DNA from: Flavobacterium sp. YJ01
GTDB taxonomy: Bacteria; Bacteroidota; Bacteroidia; Flavobacteriales; Flavobacteriaceae
Assembly: GCF_029320955.1 (NCBI RefSeq)
Contig: NZ_CP119757.1
Location: 2,480,001 to 2,544,000 of the forward strand
Length of the DNA: 64,000 nt
Direction of reading: 5' to 3'
Shown piece after piece: positions 15,784 to 23,287 of the stretch; position 1 is the first letter of the stretch, and each line of letters begins with the position of its first letter. Position numbers and translations under genes: made by a program. The notes under the pieces were generated by a model, which saw only the letters and a list, made by a program, of their open reading frames with translations, was not told the origin of the DNA and searched no databases.

Positions 15784-16887
15784 TTATTTCTTAAACTGGC
15801 GATCTTTCCATTTATAAGAACCAAATAAACTGTACAAAGCCACCGTAGAACTAAAAAACGGATATAGTAAACTACTCAGCAAAAGACTTTTAATTTTACT
15901 TTGAGTTAAAAATTTATTGGTAAAATAAAGCAAAACATAATCAACTAAAAATTTAGAAAAAGCAAAAATTACAAAAATCGGATAAGACCAAATTCCGAAA
16001 AGAAGAAATAAAAATCCGAGTACAAAACTCAAATTTCCGAAGAAAACAATTAATCCTAAAAACTTTCCGAAAGTACTTTTGTACGAACTTGTTTTTGCCG
16101 CCCAACGCACTCTTTGGTAAAATAAACCGCTCCAGTTTTCTGTGGGTTTTGTAATTACAATTGCGTCATCTGCTTTTAAATAATGAACTTCATTTGGGAA
16201 TTTTTCAATTGCTTTTTGAAGTAAGAAAACATCGTCTCCGCTGGCAATTTTATCATTTCCTTCAAAACCGTTTAGACTTTCAAAAAGTGATTTTTTGTAT
16301 GCAAAATTAGCTCCGTTGCACATAAAACCTTTCTGAATTCCAAAACTTCCAATTGTGGCGCCTTGCAAACTTGTTAAATCTAATTGCTGAAAATGATTTA
16401 AAAAAGAGTTTTTACACTCATAAGTTACTGCACTGGCAAGCATCGAAACTTTATTCTCTTGATTGTAATTATCAAAAGCTAAAAGCCAATTTTCTGGAAC
16501 TATGCAATCGGCATCTGTTGTAATTACCCAATCGGTTTTTACATGCTGCATTGCGGTTGTAATGGCATCTTTTTTTGGAGATTTTGAAAGACGAATATTG
16601 TCTATAATGGACAATTGAAAATTAACAATTGATAATGAAAACTTTTCACTTGAAGCATCATCGACCAGAATTACTTTAAACAAATGAGTTGGATAGTTTA
16701 GTTTTAAAAAACTTTCTAAAAGTATCGGAAGATTTTCTTTTTCATTTCGAAATGGAACTATAATTGTAAAACTTGTCTTTGGATCTAACCCTTTATTCTG
16801 ATAGTTTTTTACTTTGAAAAATCCATAAATAAGCAAACTAATGCTAGACATGTAAATTCCTAATATGGAAAATAATCCAAAAATCAT
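15784..16887 (-). CDS. Family 2 glycosyltransferase, membrane-associated
   Basis: A 367-residue GT2 enzyme. An N-terminal transmembrane helix (about 1-25) leads into the GT-A domain: FTIIVPFRNEKENL, ILVDDAS, the metal-binding TTDADC (Asp125, Asp127), SGDDVFLL and the QRVRWAAK motif that resembles the (Q/R)xxRW signature of processive enzymes. Three or so C-terminal helices follow. Residues about 83-97 (FSLSIVNFQLSIIDN) are encoded by a dispersed-repeat sequence at 16597-16642. Its start overlaps the stop of the flippase-like gene by 4 bp (shared ATGA), so the two are translated together. Likely acts on a lipid or envelope glycan; substrate unknown. Confidence 0.87.
   Translation of the reverse strand: MIFGLFSILGIYMSSISLLIYGFFKVKNYQNKGLDPKTSFTIIVPFRNEKENLPILLESFLKLNYPTHLFKVILVDDASSEKFSLSIVNFQLSIIDNIRLSKSPKKDAITTAMQHVKTDWVITTDADCIVPENWLLAFDNYNQENKVSMLASAVTYECKNSFLNHFQQLDLTSLQGATIGSFGIQKGFMCNGANFAYKKSLFESLNGFEGNDKIASGDDVFLLQKAIEKFPNEVHYLKADDAIVITKPTENWSGLFYQRVRWAAKTSSYKSTFGKFLGLIVFFGNLSFVLGFLFLLFGIWSYPIFVIFAFSKFLVDYVLLYFTNKFLTQSKIKSLLLSSLLYPFFSSTVALYSLFGSYKWKDRQFKK
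16597..16642 (-). repeat. AT-rich dispersed repeat inside the GT2 gene, in frame
   Basis: On the plus strand the segment reads ATTGTCTATAATGGACAATT and continues with GAAAATTAACAATTGATAAT. It is built of CAATTG-centred short inverted units of the kind seen in intergenic DNA (for example around ruvC at 17845-17905 and 18470-18558). It stays in frame and adds about 15 residues right after the VDDAS strand, near the nucleotide-sugar site. Confidence 0.55.
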
Positions 16888-17828
16888 TCTGCTATTTTGG
16901 TTTTAAAATTCAGCACAAAATAACTTCCTAAAACTACGGGTAAAACAACATTTAAAAACCACATTAAAGTGCTTATAAAAATGACAATCCATTCGTTTAC
17001 GCCAATAATTCCGAAGAAATAAATAGCTACGCTTCCTTTTACTGCAAAATCTAAAAATTGAAAAGTTGGCAATGAAGAAGCCAGAAAATAAACAGAAGTT
17101 ATAGCCGCCATTAAAGTTAAATAAGGCAAATCGACATCAAAGCCTAAAAACAAAAAGTAATATTGATGCGAAAAAACCAAATAACGGCAGATTCCTAAAA
17201 AAATGTTTTTCTGGTGAACCGATTTTGGAATTTCATTGATTTTATGAATCAGTTTTTCAATCGAATATCCTTTAACTTTTATTTTTTTGATTGAAAATAA
17301 AACAATCAGAATGAGTAAAAAACCGCCAAATAATAGTAAAACTGTTTTTGTTGTGATGACATTAAATTGGGCATTAAAATAAAGTAATCCGAAAATTCCG
17401 AAAATAACGGTTAAAATCATTTGGATTCCGTTGCAGATTAAGTTTAGAAAAACGACTTTTTTAGCTTCCGATTTCGGATAATACAAAGCTTTTCCTGCGT
17501 ACTCTCCTACTCCATTTGGCGTAAAGATTCCAGCCGTTAACGCCGCTAAAACTTGCTTTGTAGCTTCGTAAACCGATATTTTATGAATTACTTTAGCCAA
17601 ATTCTGCCACTTTAAAATCTCGAAATAGCGATTCAAAACACTCAAAAGCAGAATAAAGCCAACTCCTAAAACCGATTGATTTTTTTGAAATAAAACAATG
17701 AACTTATTCCAGTCCAACTTATCGTTATTTGCCAGCTGATTGTAAATAAAATAAAATGCACCTGCAACAATCAAAAGTTTGACCAGAAGAACAAGGAATT
17801 GCTTAGCTTTGTGAGGAATTGAAATCAT
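16884..17828 (-). CDS. Flippase-like (LPG synthase TM-type, UPF0104) membrane protein
   Basis: A 314-residue protein with about eight transmembrane helices and the layout of the lysylphosphatidylglycerol synthetase N-terminal/UPF0104 domain. Visible blocks are NRYFEILKWQNLAKVI, then ALTAGIFTPNGVGEYAGKAL (a family hallmark) and SSLPTFQFLDFAVKGSVA near the end. The C-terminal aminoacyl-transferase domain of MprF is absent. It overlaps the GT2 gene by 4 bp. The pair may build and move a lipid-linked sugar, but this is inference. A -7-like element TACTTTTG at 17833-17840 is only 4-5 bp from the start codon. Confidence 0.82.
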   Translation of the reverse strand: MISIPHKAKQFLVLLVKLLIVAGAFYFIYNQLANNDKLDWNKFIVLFQKNQSVLGVGFILLLSVLNRYFEILKWQNLAKVIHKISVYEATKQVLAALTAGIFTPNGVGEYAGKALYYPKSEAKKVVFLNLICNGIQMILTVIFGIFGLLYFNAQFNVITTKTVLLLFGGFLLILIVLFSIKKIKVKGYSIEKLIHKINEIPKSVHQKNIFLGICRYLVFSHQYYFLFLGFDVDLPYLTLMAAITSVYFLASSLPTFQFLDFAVKGSVAIYFFGIIGVNEWIVIFISTLMWFLNVVLPVVLGSYFVLNFKTKIAE

Positions 17829-17844
17829 GCCGCAAAAGTAATCA

Positions 17845-17905
17845 AATGTGGCAATTAGATAATTAGAAAATGAGTCAATTTTCTAAACTTGAAACATTAA
17901 ACTAG
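17845..17905. repeat. AT-rich dispersed repeat before ruvC
   Basis: GTGGCAATTAGATAATTAG followed by GAGTCAATTTTCTAAAC. Related units with GTGCCAATTTGATAATTAG and AATTATCTAATTGACACATT are at 18470-18558 on the other side of ruvC. The two stretches bracket the gene. Confidence 0.55.
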
Positions 17906-17916
17906 AAACAAAAATC

Positions 17917-18471
17917 TTGACACAAGAACGCATCATATTAGGTATTGATCCTGGAACCACAATTATGGGTTTTGGTTTGATTAAAGTAACCAATAAAAAA
18001 ATGGAATTTCTGCAATTGAACGAATTGCAATTGTCCAAATACGATAATCATTACCAAAAACTAAGAATCATTTTTGAAAGAACCATCGAATTAATCGAAA
18101 CGCATTGTCCAGACGAAATCGCGATTGAAGCGCCTTTCTTTGGCAAAAACGTACAATCGATGTTGAAATTAGGACGCGCTCAAGGTGTAGCAATGGCTGC
18201 GGGACTTTCTAGAGGAATTCCGATTACTGAATACGAACCTAAAAAAATAAAAATGGCAATTACCGGAAACGGAAATGCCAGTAAAGAACAGGTTGCTAAA
18301 ATGCTGCAACAGCTTTTAGGTTTGAAAGAATTACCAAAAAATCTGGATTCTACAGATGGCTTGGCTGCTGCGGTTTGTCATCACTTTAATTCAGGGAAAA
18401 TTGTTGCAGGAAAAAGTTATTCTGGTTGGGATGCTTTTGTGAAACAGAACGAAGATCGAGTTAAAAAATGA
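17917..18471 (+). CDS. ruvC: Crossover junction endodeoxyribonuclease RuvC
   Basis: A 184-residue Holliday-junction resolvase with an RNase H-like fold. Catalytic acids visible are Asp11 in GIDPGTTIMGFG, Glu71 in IAIEAPFFG, and Asp144 and Asp147 in NLDSTDGLAAAVCHH, a complete set. Residues GKNVQSMLKLGRAQGVAM are the conserved DNA-binding part. It cuts four-way junctions together with RuvAB in recombination repair. The start is TTG at 17917; the frame contains no upstream ATG giving a better N-terminus, and the conserved family start follows directly. Not next to ruvA or ruvB here; hemW lies behind it. Confidence 0.95.
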   Translation: MTQERIILGIDPGTTIMGFGLIKVTNKKMEFLQLNELQLSKYDNHYQKLRIIFERTIELIETHCPDEIAIEAPFFGKNVQSMLKLGRAQGVAMAAGLSRGIPITEYEPKKIKMAITGNGNASKEQVAKMLQQLLGLKELPKNLDSTDGLAAAVCHHFNSGKIVAGKSYSGWDAFVKQNEDRVKK

Positions 18472-18558
18472 GTCAATGTGCCAATTTGATAATTAGATAA
18501 TTCCATAGACAACGAAATAAATTATCTAATTGACACATTCTCTAATTATCTAATTAAA
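18470..18558. repeat. AT-rich dispersed repeat between ruvC and hemW
   Basis: Inverted units: GATAATTAGATAATT near 18492 and AATTATCTAATTGACACATT near 18520, followed by CTCTAATTATCTAATT. They can fold back on each other. The same family is seen upstream of ruvC and inside the GT2 gene. Confidence 0.6.
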
Positions 18559-18559
18559 A

Positions 18560-19696
18560 ATGTCGGGGATTTACATTCACATACCGTTTTGCAAGCAGGC
18601 TTGTCATTATTGCGACTTTCATTTTTCTACTTCGATGAAGAAAAAGGATGAAATGGTTTTGGCTTTGGCTAAAGAAATCGCCGTTCGTAAAACTGAGTTT
18701 ACAAATGAGGTTGTAGAAACCATTTATTTTGGTGGCGGAACTCCTTCGGTATTATCAAATGAAGAAATAAACTTTTTAATTTCCGAAGTTTATAAAAATT
18801 ATAAAGTTGTAGAAAACCCAGAAATTACACTTGAAGCCAATCCTGATGATTTGTCTGCTGAACGAATTCTGGAATTATCTAAAAGTCCGATAAACAGATT
18901 AAGTATCGGAATTCAGTCTTTTTATGAAGAAGATTTGAAGATGATGAATCGCGCTCATAATTCGACAGAAGCCAAAAAATGTTTAGAAGAAGCGACAAAG
19001 TATTTTGATAATATTTCGCTCGATTTGATTTACGGAATTCCTGGAATGAGCGATGAAATGTGGAAACAAAACATTCAGACTGCTTTAGATTTTGGCATTC
19101 CGCATATTTCGAGTTATGCTTTGACGGTTGAACCAAAAACGGCTTTAAGCAAATTAATTCAGACAGGGAAAATTGCTGAACCTCAAGACGAAGTCGCTTC
19201 AAATCATTTTATGATTTTGGTTGAAATGCTTCAAAAAAACGGTTTTATTCACTACGAATTATCCAATTTTGGAAAGGAGAATTATTTCTCTAAAAACAAT
19301 TCGGCTTATTGGTTAGGCAAAAAATATATAGGAATCGGACCTTCTGCTCATAGTTATGACGGCGAAAAAAGAGGCTGGAATATTGCGAATAACTCTTTGT
19401 ATTTAAAAGCGATTCAAAACGATGAACTTCCTATTGAAACGGAAACTCTAACTATTTCAGATCGTTACAATGAATATATTATGACAGGTTTACGAACGAT
19501 TTGGGGTGTTTCTTTAGAAAGAATTGAAAAAGAATTTGGTTCAGAATATTTGAATTATTTATTAGAACAATCTCAAAAATTCTTAACCGACGATTTGCTT
19601 TCGATAGAAAACAACATTCTAAAACCAACTCCAAAAGGAAAATTTTTAACGGATGGAATTGCTTCAGATTTATTTTATTTAGATTCTGAGGTTTAA
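18560..19696 (+). CDS. hemW: Radical SAM heme chaperone HemW
   Basis: A 378-residue radical SAM protein of the HemN/HemW family. The [4Fe-4S] motif CKQACHYCDF uses Cys11, Cys15 and Cys18, and the tyrosine before it is the Y of YIHIPFC. The substrate-binding block YFGGGTPSVLS follows, then EANPDDL and RLSIGIQSF. The C-terminal winged-helix HemN_C domain covers about 290-375. HemW proteins carry heme to target enzymes rather than oxidising coproporphyrinogen; the single Cys set without the extra N-terminal part of HemN supports HemW. It is separated from ruvC by repeat DNA. Confidence 0.93.
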   Translation: MSGIYIHIPFCKQACHYCDFHFSTSMKKKDEMVLALAKEIAVRKTEFTNEVVETIYFGGGTPSVLSNEEINFLISEVYKNYKVVENPEITLEANPDDLSAERILELSKSPINRLSIGIQSFYEEDLKMMNRAHNSTEAKKCLEEATKYFDNISLDLIYGIPGMSDEMWKQNIQTALDFGIPHISSYALTVEPKTALSKLIQTGKIAEPQDEVASNHFMILVEMLQKNGFIHYELSNFGKENYFSKNNSAYWLGKKYIGIGPSAHSYDGEKRGWNIANNSLYLKAIQNDELPIETETLTISDRYNEYIMTGLRTIWGVSLERIEKEFGSEYLNYLLEQSQKFLTDDLLSIENNILKPTPKGKFLTDGIASDLFYLDSEV

Positions 19697-19732
19697 CCGC
19701 AAAGTTCGCTAAGGTTTACGCAAAGAACGCTA
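19694..19732. repeat. Inverted repeat arm left of the GxxExxY gene
   Basis: AACCGCAAAGTTCGCTAAGG followed by TTTACGCAAAGAACGC. The reverse complement of this unit is found at 20196-20235. The arms are about 36 bp each and enclose 460 bp holding one gene. Confidence 0.85.
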
Positions 19733-19806
19733 TTTGTTTTTTTTTGTAGGAATAAAATTATATTTTAAATTTTCAAATATTATATTTGAATTTTAATATT
19801 GATTTT

Positions 19807-20184
19807 ATGACAGAGAATGATTTATCTCGAATTGTATTTAATTCTGCTTTGAAAGTTCATCAAACTTTAGGTCCAGGACTTTTAGAAAGCGCTTATGAAG
19901 AATGTTTATTTTATGAGTTAAAGAAACTTAACTTAATAGTTGAAAAACAAAAGGCTTTACCTCTAATTTACGAAGAAGTAAAATTAGATGTTGGTTATCG
20001 ATTAGATATTTTAGTAGAAAATAAACTAATTTTGGAAATAAAAGCAGTCGATTGTTTAAATGAAGTTCACCTTGCACAACTATTGACTTATTTAAAATTA
20101 ACAAATTGCAAATTAGGTTTATTAATAAATTTCAATGTTTCTCTAATAAAAAACGAAATTAAAAGAGTGGCAAATAATCTTTAA
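19807..20184 (+). CDS. GxxExxY protein (PD-(D/E)XK nuclease-like fold)
   Basis: A 125-residue protein of the GxxExxY family. The name motif is visible as GPGLLESAYEECL at about residues 20-32. Then comes a nuclease-like core: GYRLDILVENKLILEIKAV carries the Asp and the E-x-K of a PD-(D/E)XK site. Family members are widespread in Bacteroidota and other phyla, but no biochemical function is known to be established. The ATG at 19807 is chosen over an upstream TTG. The gene sits exactly between two inverted copies of a dispersed repeat, which suggests co-mobilisation or shared history. It may be a solitary gene under its own promoter. Confidence 0.88.
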   Translation: MTENDLSRIVFNSALKVHQTLGPGLLESAYEECLFYELKKLNLIVEKQKALPLIYEEVKLDVGYRLDILVENKLILEIKAVDCLNEVHLAQLLTYLKLTNCKLGLLINFNVSLIKNEIKRVANNL

Positions 20185-20195
20185 AAAAAAATCCT

Positions 20196-20235
20196 AGCGC
20201 CCTTTGCGTAAACCTTAGCGAACCTTGCGGTTAAA
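20196..20235. repeat. Inverted repeat arm right of the GxxExxY gene
   Basis: GCCCTTTGCGTAAACCTTAG followed by CGAACCTTGCGGTT, the reverse complement (with few changes) of the unit at 19694-19732. The right end touches the start of the cyclase gene at 20238. Confidence 0.85.
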
Positions 20236-20237
20236 TT

Positions 20238-21035
20238 ATGATAGCAAAAATCAACAACTTCGAAATCGACTTATCAAAACCCATTGATATCTCTATTCCA
20301 TTAACCAATACAGACGAAAACCCAATTGCTTGGTATATCGAAAAACCAGTTATTGAACCGGTAGTTTTTGGCGATTGGATTGGGAAAGTTTCAGAAGGAA
20401 AATCGTCTACAAATTTTAATAATATTTTCTTCAATCCGCATGGGCATGGAACGCATACGGAATGTTTGGGGCATATTACGAATGATTTTTACAGCATTAA
20501 TCAATCGTTGAAACAGTTTTTCTTTTTTGCTAAATTGATTACGGTTGAACCTGAGAAAATTGGAGATGATTTTGTGATTACGAAAGAAAGCATTTCGACT
20601 TCGCTCAATGTGACATCGCCTGAGGGCGCTTCTCCTGAGGCTTCGGGATCGCTCAGCGTGACAAACGAAGCCTTAATAATTCGGACTCTTCCAAACCAAA
20701 ACGAAAAAAAATCAAGAAAATATTCCAATACCAATCCACCATATTTGTCTGAAGAAGCTGCGATTTTCATCCGCGAAAGCGAAATTCAGCATCTGCTAAT
20801 CGATCTTCCAAGTGTTGACAAAGAACATGACGAAGGAAAATTATTGGCGCATAAGGCATTTTGGAATGTAAAAGACACGCATAATCTAAATTCTGACGCA
20901 AGATTAAATGCCACAATTACCGAAATGATTTATGTTTCAGACGAAATTGAAGATGGAAATTATATACTAAATATTCAAATCGCTTCGTTTGAAAATGACG
21001 CAAGTCCGAGCAAACCAATTTTATATAAGATTTAA
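20238..21035 (+). CDS. Cyclase-family hydrolase (kynurenine formamidase-like)
   Basis: A 265-residue protein of the metal-dependent cyclase superfamily, which includes kynurenine formamidase. The metal motif is HGHGTHTECLGH (residues 68-79; HGxHxDxPxH with Glu/Cys variation). IDLPSVDKEHDEG and AKDTH-like downstream blocks follow (KDTHNLNSDARLNATITEMI). Residues about 118-143 come from a dispersed repeat inserted in frame (20588-20665), encoding STSLNVT and SGSLSVT. The insertion lies between the metal motif and the next conserved strand. The start is 3 bp after a repeat arm. Substrate cannot be told. Confidence 0.85.
   Translation: MIAKINNFEIDLSKPIDISIPLTNTDENPIAWYIEKPVIEPVVFGDWIGKVSEGKSSTNFNNIFFNPHGHGTHTECLGHITNDFYSINQSLKQFFFFAKLITVEPEKIGDDFVITKESISTSLNVTSPEGASPEASGSLSVTNEALIIRTLPNQNEKKSRKYSNTNPPYLSEEAAIFIRESEIQHLLIDLPSVDKEHDEGKLLAHKAFWNVKDTHNLNSDARLNATITEMIYVSDEIEDGNYILNIQIASFENDASPSKPILYKI
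20588..20665 (+). repeat. Dispersed repeat inside the cyclase gene, in frame
   Basis: Two related units in a row: ATTTCGACTTCGCTCAATGT then GACATCGCCTGAGGGC, and GAGGCTTCGGGATCGCTCAG then CGTGACAAA. Both are read in the same frame, giving STSLNVTS and SGSLSVTN. The unit inside mvaD (8511-8540) is read in the same frame too. The segment is richer in G and C than the gene around it. Confidence 0.7.
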
Positions 21036-21039
21036 AGGT

Positions 21040-21205
21040 TTGCCACGACCCGAGCGATAGCGAACAGGCGAAGCAATTTCACTAATTTGCACTAATTTCT
21101 TTTTTCATTCTGCCACAGATTAAAAAGATTTACACAGATTTAATCATTTTAATCCTTTAATCTGTGGCAAAAAATTAATTCGTGCAAATTCGTGAAATTC
21201 CTGGC
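21040..21205. repeat. Composite dispersed repeat before the GNAT gene
   Basis: The left part has GCCACGACCCGAGCGATAGC (reverse orientation of the 2155-2205 unit) and GCGAAGCAATTTCACTAATT. The right part has GCCACAGATTAAAAAGATTT, AATCCTTTAATCTGTGGC and AATTCGTGAAATTCCTGGC. It is another nested inverted repeat of the CCACAGATT/CCACGAATT type. Confidence 0.75.
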
Positions 21206-21245
21206 AAAAAAATCTAAAATCTACACTCTAAAATCTAAAATTAAA

Positions 21246-21647
21246 ATGATTAGTGTTTCTATAGATAAAACAAAACTTGACGTTCCGTTTATACAAAACT
21301 TCCTTAAAGACATTTATTGGGCTGCGGGACGAACTATTGAAGAAGTTCAACGCACTATTGATGCTTCGGTTTGCTTTGGCATTTATTTGGATGACAAACA
21401 AATTGGATTTGCGCGCGTTATAACCGATTATGTTGTTTTTGCTTATTTAATGGATGTTTTAATTGATGAAGAATATCGCGGAAAAGGTTATTCATCGATT
21501 TTAATTGATGCCATGATGAACGAGCCCCAATTACAAGAAGTAAAAATTTGGAGATTGGCCACAACTGATGCTCACTTTTTATATGAGAAATTTGGATTTA
21601 CAAAACTGAATCATCCTGAAAAGATGATGGAAAAAATAATCAAATGA
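21246..21647 (+). CDS. GNAT family N-acetyltransferase
   Basis: A 133-residue GNAT acetyltransferase. The acetyl-CoA-binding motif A is in LMDVLIDEEYRGKGYSSILIDAMM (R/Q-x-x-G-x-G/A as RGKGYS), with the strand ARVITDYVVFAYLMDV before it and TTDAHFLYEKFGFTKL (motif B) after it. Full length for the family. Substrate unknown. The frame runs upstream to 21192 through repeat DNA; the ATG at 21246 is chosen. Its stop overlaps the next start (ATGA), so it is co-translated with DUF4260. Confidence 0.9.
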   Translation: MISVSIDKTKLDVPFIQNFLKDIYWAAGRTIEEVQRTIDASVCFGIYLDDKQIGFARVITDYVVFAYLMDVLIDEEYRGKGYSSILIDAMMNEPQLQEVKIWRLATTDAHFLYEKFGFTKLNHPEKMMEKIIK

Positions 21648-21994
21648 AAACTGTCTTAAAACTTGAGGAAGTCGCTTTATTTATTCTCGGAATATTTCTT
21701 TTTAACCGTTTAAATTATGATTGGTGGTGGTTTTTAGCTTTAATTTTAGCTCCAGATTTATCTATGATTGGATATGCTTTTGGCAATAAAACTGGTGCAT
21801 TCTTATACAATATATTTCATCATAAAGGAATCGCACTTTTAATTTATGCAATTGGATGTTATTTAAGCATTGAAAGCATTCAATTAGCTGGAATTATTTT
21901 ATTTTCACATTCGGCAATGGATCGTATTTTTGGATACGGTCTTAAATATGAAAAAGGTTTTAAATACACGCATTTAGGTGAAATTGGTAAATAA
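21644..21994 (+). CDS. DUF4260 family membrane protein
   Basis: A 116-residue hydrophobic protein with three to four transmembrane helices. Typical DUF4260 traits are WWWFLALILAPDLSMIGYAFG, YNIFHHKGIAL and HSAMDRIFGYGLKY. The conserved His-x-x-Lys and Asp-Arg residues sit at helix ends. No function is known for the family. The gene overlaps the GNAT gene by 4 bp and is 6 bp before the MmcQ/YjbR gene. Confidence 0.88.
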   Translation: MKTVLKLEEVALFILGIFLFNRLNYDWWWFLALILAPDLSMIGYAFGNKTGAFLYNIFHHKGIALLIYAIGCYLSIESIQLAGIILFSHSAMDRIFGYGLKYEKGFKYTHLGEIGK

Positions 21995-22000
21995 AAAGTT

Positions 22001-22372
22001 ATGAATTTAGAAACGTTTTACGAATATTGTCTTTCTAAAAAAGGTGTTAGCGAACATTTCCCTTTTGATGAAGATACTTTAGTTTTTAAAGTGGGCGGCA
22101 AAATGTTTGCTTTATCTTCTCTATCGCAATGGGAAAAAAACGAACAATCGGTGAACTTAAAATGCGATCCAGAGCGCGCACAAGAACTGAGAGCAGAATA
22201 TGACGAAATTCAACCCGGATTTCATATGAGCAAAGTGCATTGGAATACGGTTGCATTAAACGGAAATTTACCTGCGAAATTTGTCAAAGAATTGATAGAT
22301 CATTCTTATGAATTGGTTTTCAAAAGTTTGACAAAGAAAATTCAGAATGAAATTATCGAAATAGAAAATTAG
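22001..22372 (+). CDS. MmcQ/YjbR family protein
   Basis: A 123-residue protein of the MmcQ/YjbR family (CyaY-like double-wing fold). Visible blocks are KGVSEHFPFDEDTLVFKVGGKMFAL, LKCDPERAQELR and PGFHMSKVHWNTVAL. All the usual conserved residues are present and length is normal. The family is thought to bind DNA by fold similarity, but its role is not established. It is the third gene of the GNAT-DUF4260-MmcQ run. Confidence 0.9.
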   Translation: MNLETFYEYCLSKKGVSEHFPFDEDTLVFKVGGKMFALSSLSQWEKNEQSVNLKCDPERAQELRAEYDEIQPGFHMSKVHWNTVALNGNLPAKFVKELIDHSYELVFKSLTKKIQNEIIEIEN

Positions 22373-22441
22373 GCATTACATTTGTAGCGTCAGTAAAAAA
22401 ACTCAGCGACTTAGTAGCTTAGTAACTTAGAACCTTAAAAA

Positions 22442-23143
22442 ATGAAAGAACAATTTAAAAAATTTCTGAACGAAGAACAAGATCCAAAAGCGATTGAAAA
22501 AATCACTTCGAAACTAAACGATTTATTGATGAAAGGTGAAGAAGTTGGGTACATCGCAGTTCAAAAAAAACCTGCAATTACTGTTTTTCCAGACAGCATT
22601 GTATTAACAAACAAACGTATTATTATCTGTAAACCTAAAAATTTAGGTCTTTCGATGGATTTCACAGATTATACTTGGGATGATATTGCGAGCACTTTTG
22701 TAAAAGAGAATATTTTAGGTTCTGAATTTTCATTTGGAACAAAAACTGATTTAGCTGTTTCTATCGATTATATTCCGAAAATTCAGGCTAGAAAAATCTA
22801 TACTTACGCTAAAGAACAATTAGATTTATTAAAAAATCCTGTTCAAACTGCAACACCGATTCAGGAAATTGTTGAAGAAGCAGAACCAGAATTTGAAGAA
22901 GAAATCGAAGAAGTTGAAACAGAAGAAGTAACAAGCTTTGCTGAAATTTTGCCAGCTGCGCCAGCTGTTACAGAAACTTACGAACCGCTTCCGACTCAAC
23001 CAACTGGAGAGCGTAAATTAAGTGATTTATCTAAAGAAGAACTTTTTGATAAATTACAGAATTACAAAAAACTTCTTGACAATGGTTTAATCATGCAAGG
23101 AGAATATGATGCTTACAAAAAAGAGATTTTAAGCTACATGTAG
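22442..23143 (+). CDS. PH domain (bPH) protein with SHOCT-like C-terminus
   Basis: A 233-residue cytoplasmic protein. Residues about 30-135 form a bacterial PH domain (VFPDSIVLTNKRIIICKPK, DYTWDDI). An acidic, low-complexity linker rich in Glu and Val/Ala follows (about 140-185). The C-terminal 45 residues (KLSDLSKEELFDKLQNYKKL, then GLIMQGEYDAYKKEIL) form a SHOCT-type oligomerisation helix pair. No enzyme motif. Function unknown. A strong bidirectional terminator lies behind it. Confidence 0.82.
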   Translation: MKEQFKKFLNEEQDPKAIEKITSKLNDLLMKGEEVGYIAVQKKPAITVFPDSIVLTNKRIIICKPKNLGLSMDFTDYTWDDIASTFVKENILGSEFSFGTKTDLAVSIDYIPKIQARKIYTYAKEQLDLLKNPVQTATPIQEIVEEAEPEFEEEIEEVETEEVTSFAEILPAAPAVTETYEPLPTQPTGERKLSDLSKEELFDKLQNYKKLLDNGLIMQGEYDAYKKEILSYM

Positions 23144-23149
23144 GTTAGT

Positions 23150-23287
23150 CTTAAAGTCACAAGTCGAAAGTCTTAAAGTTTTTGACTTTGTCTAAATAAT
23201 AAAAGCCAGAAATAGAAATTCTATTTCTGGCTTTATCTTTTTAAGTCTGCAATTCGACTTTGAGACTTTCGACTTGTGACTTTCAGA
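23150..23287. terminator. Bidirectional terminator in nested inverted repeats
   Basis: The core stem AGCCAGAAATAG/CTATTTCTGGCT with a 5-nt loop (about 23203-23233) is preceded by A and followed by T runs, so it can terminate in both directions. It serves the PH-domain gene and the convergent DUF4407 gene. Around it, AAGTCACAAGTCGAAAGTCT and AGACTTTCGACTTGTGACTT form outer arms (about 23153-23172 and 23265-23285). Confidence 0.85.
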
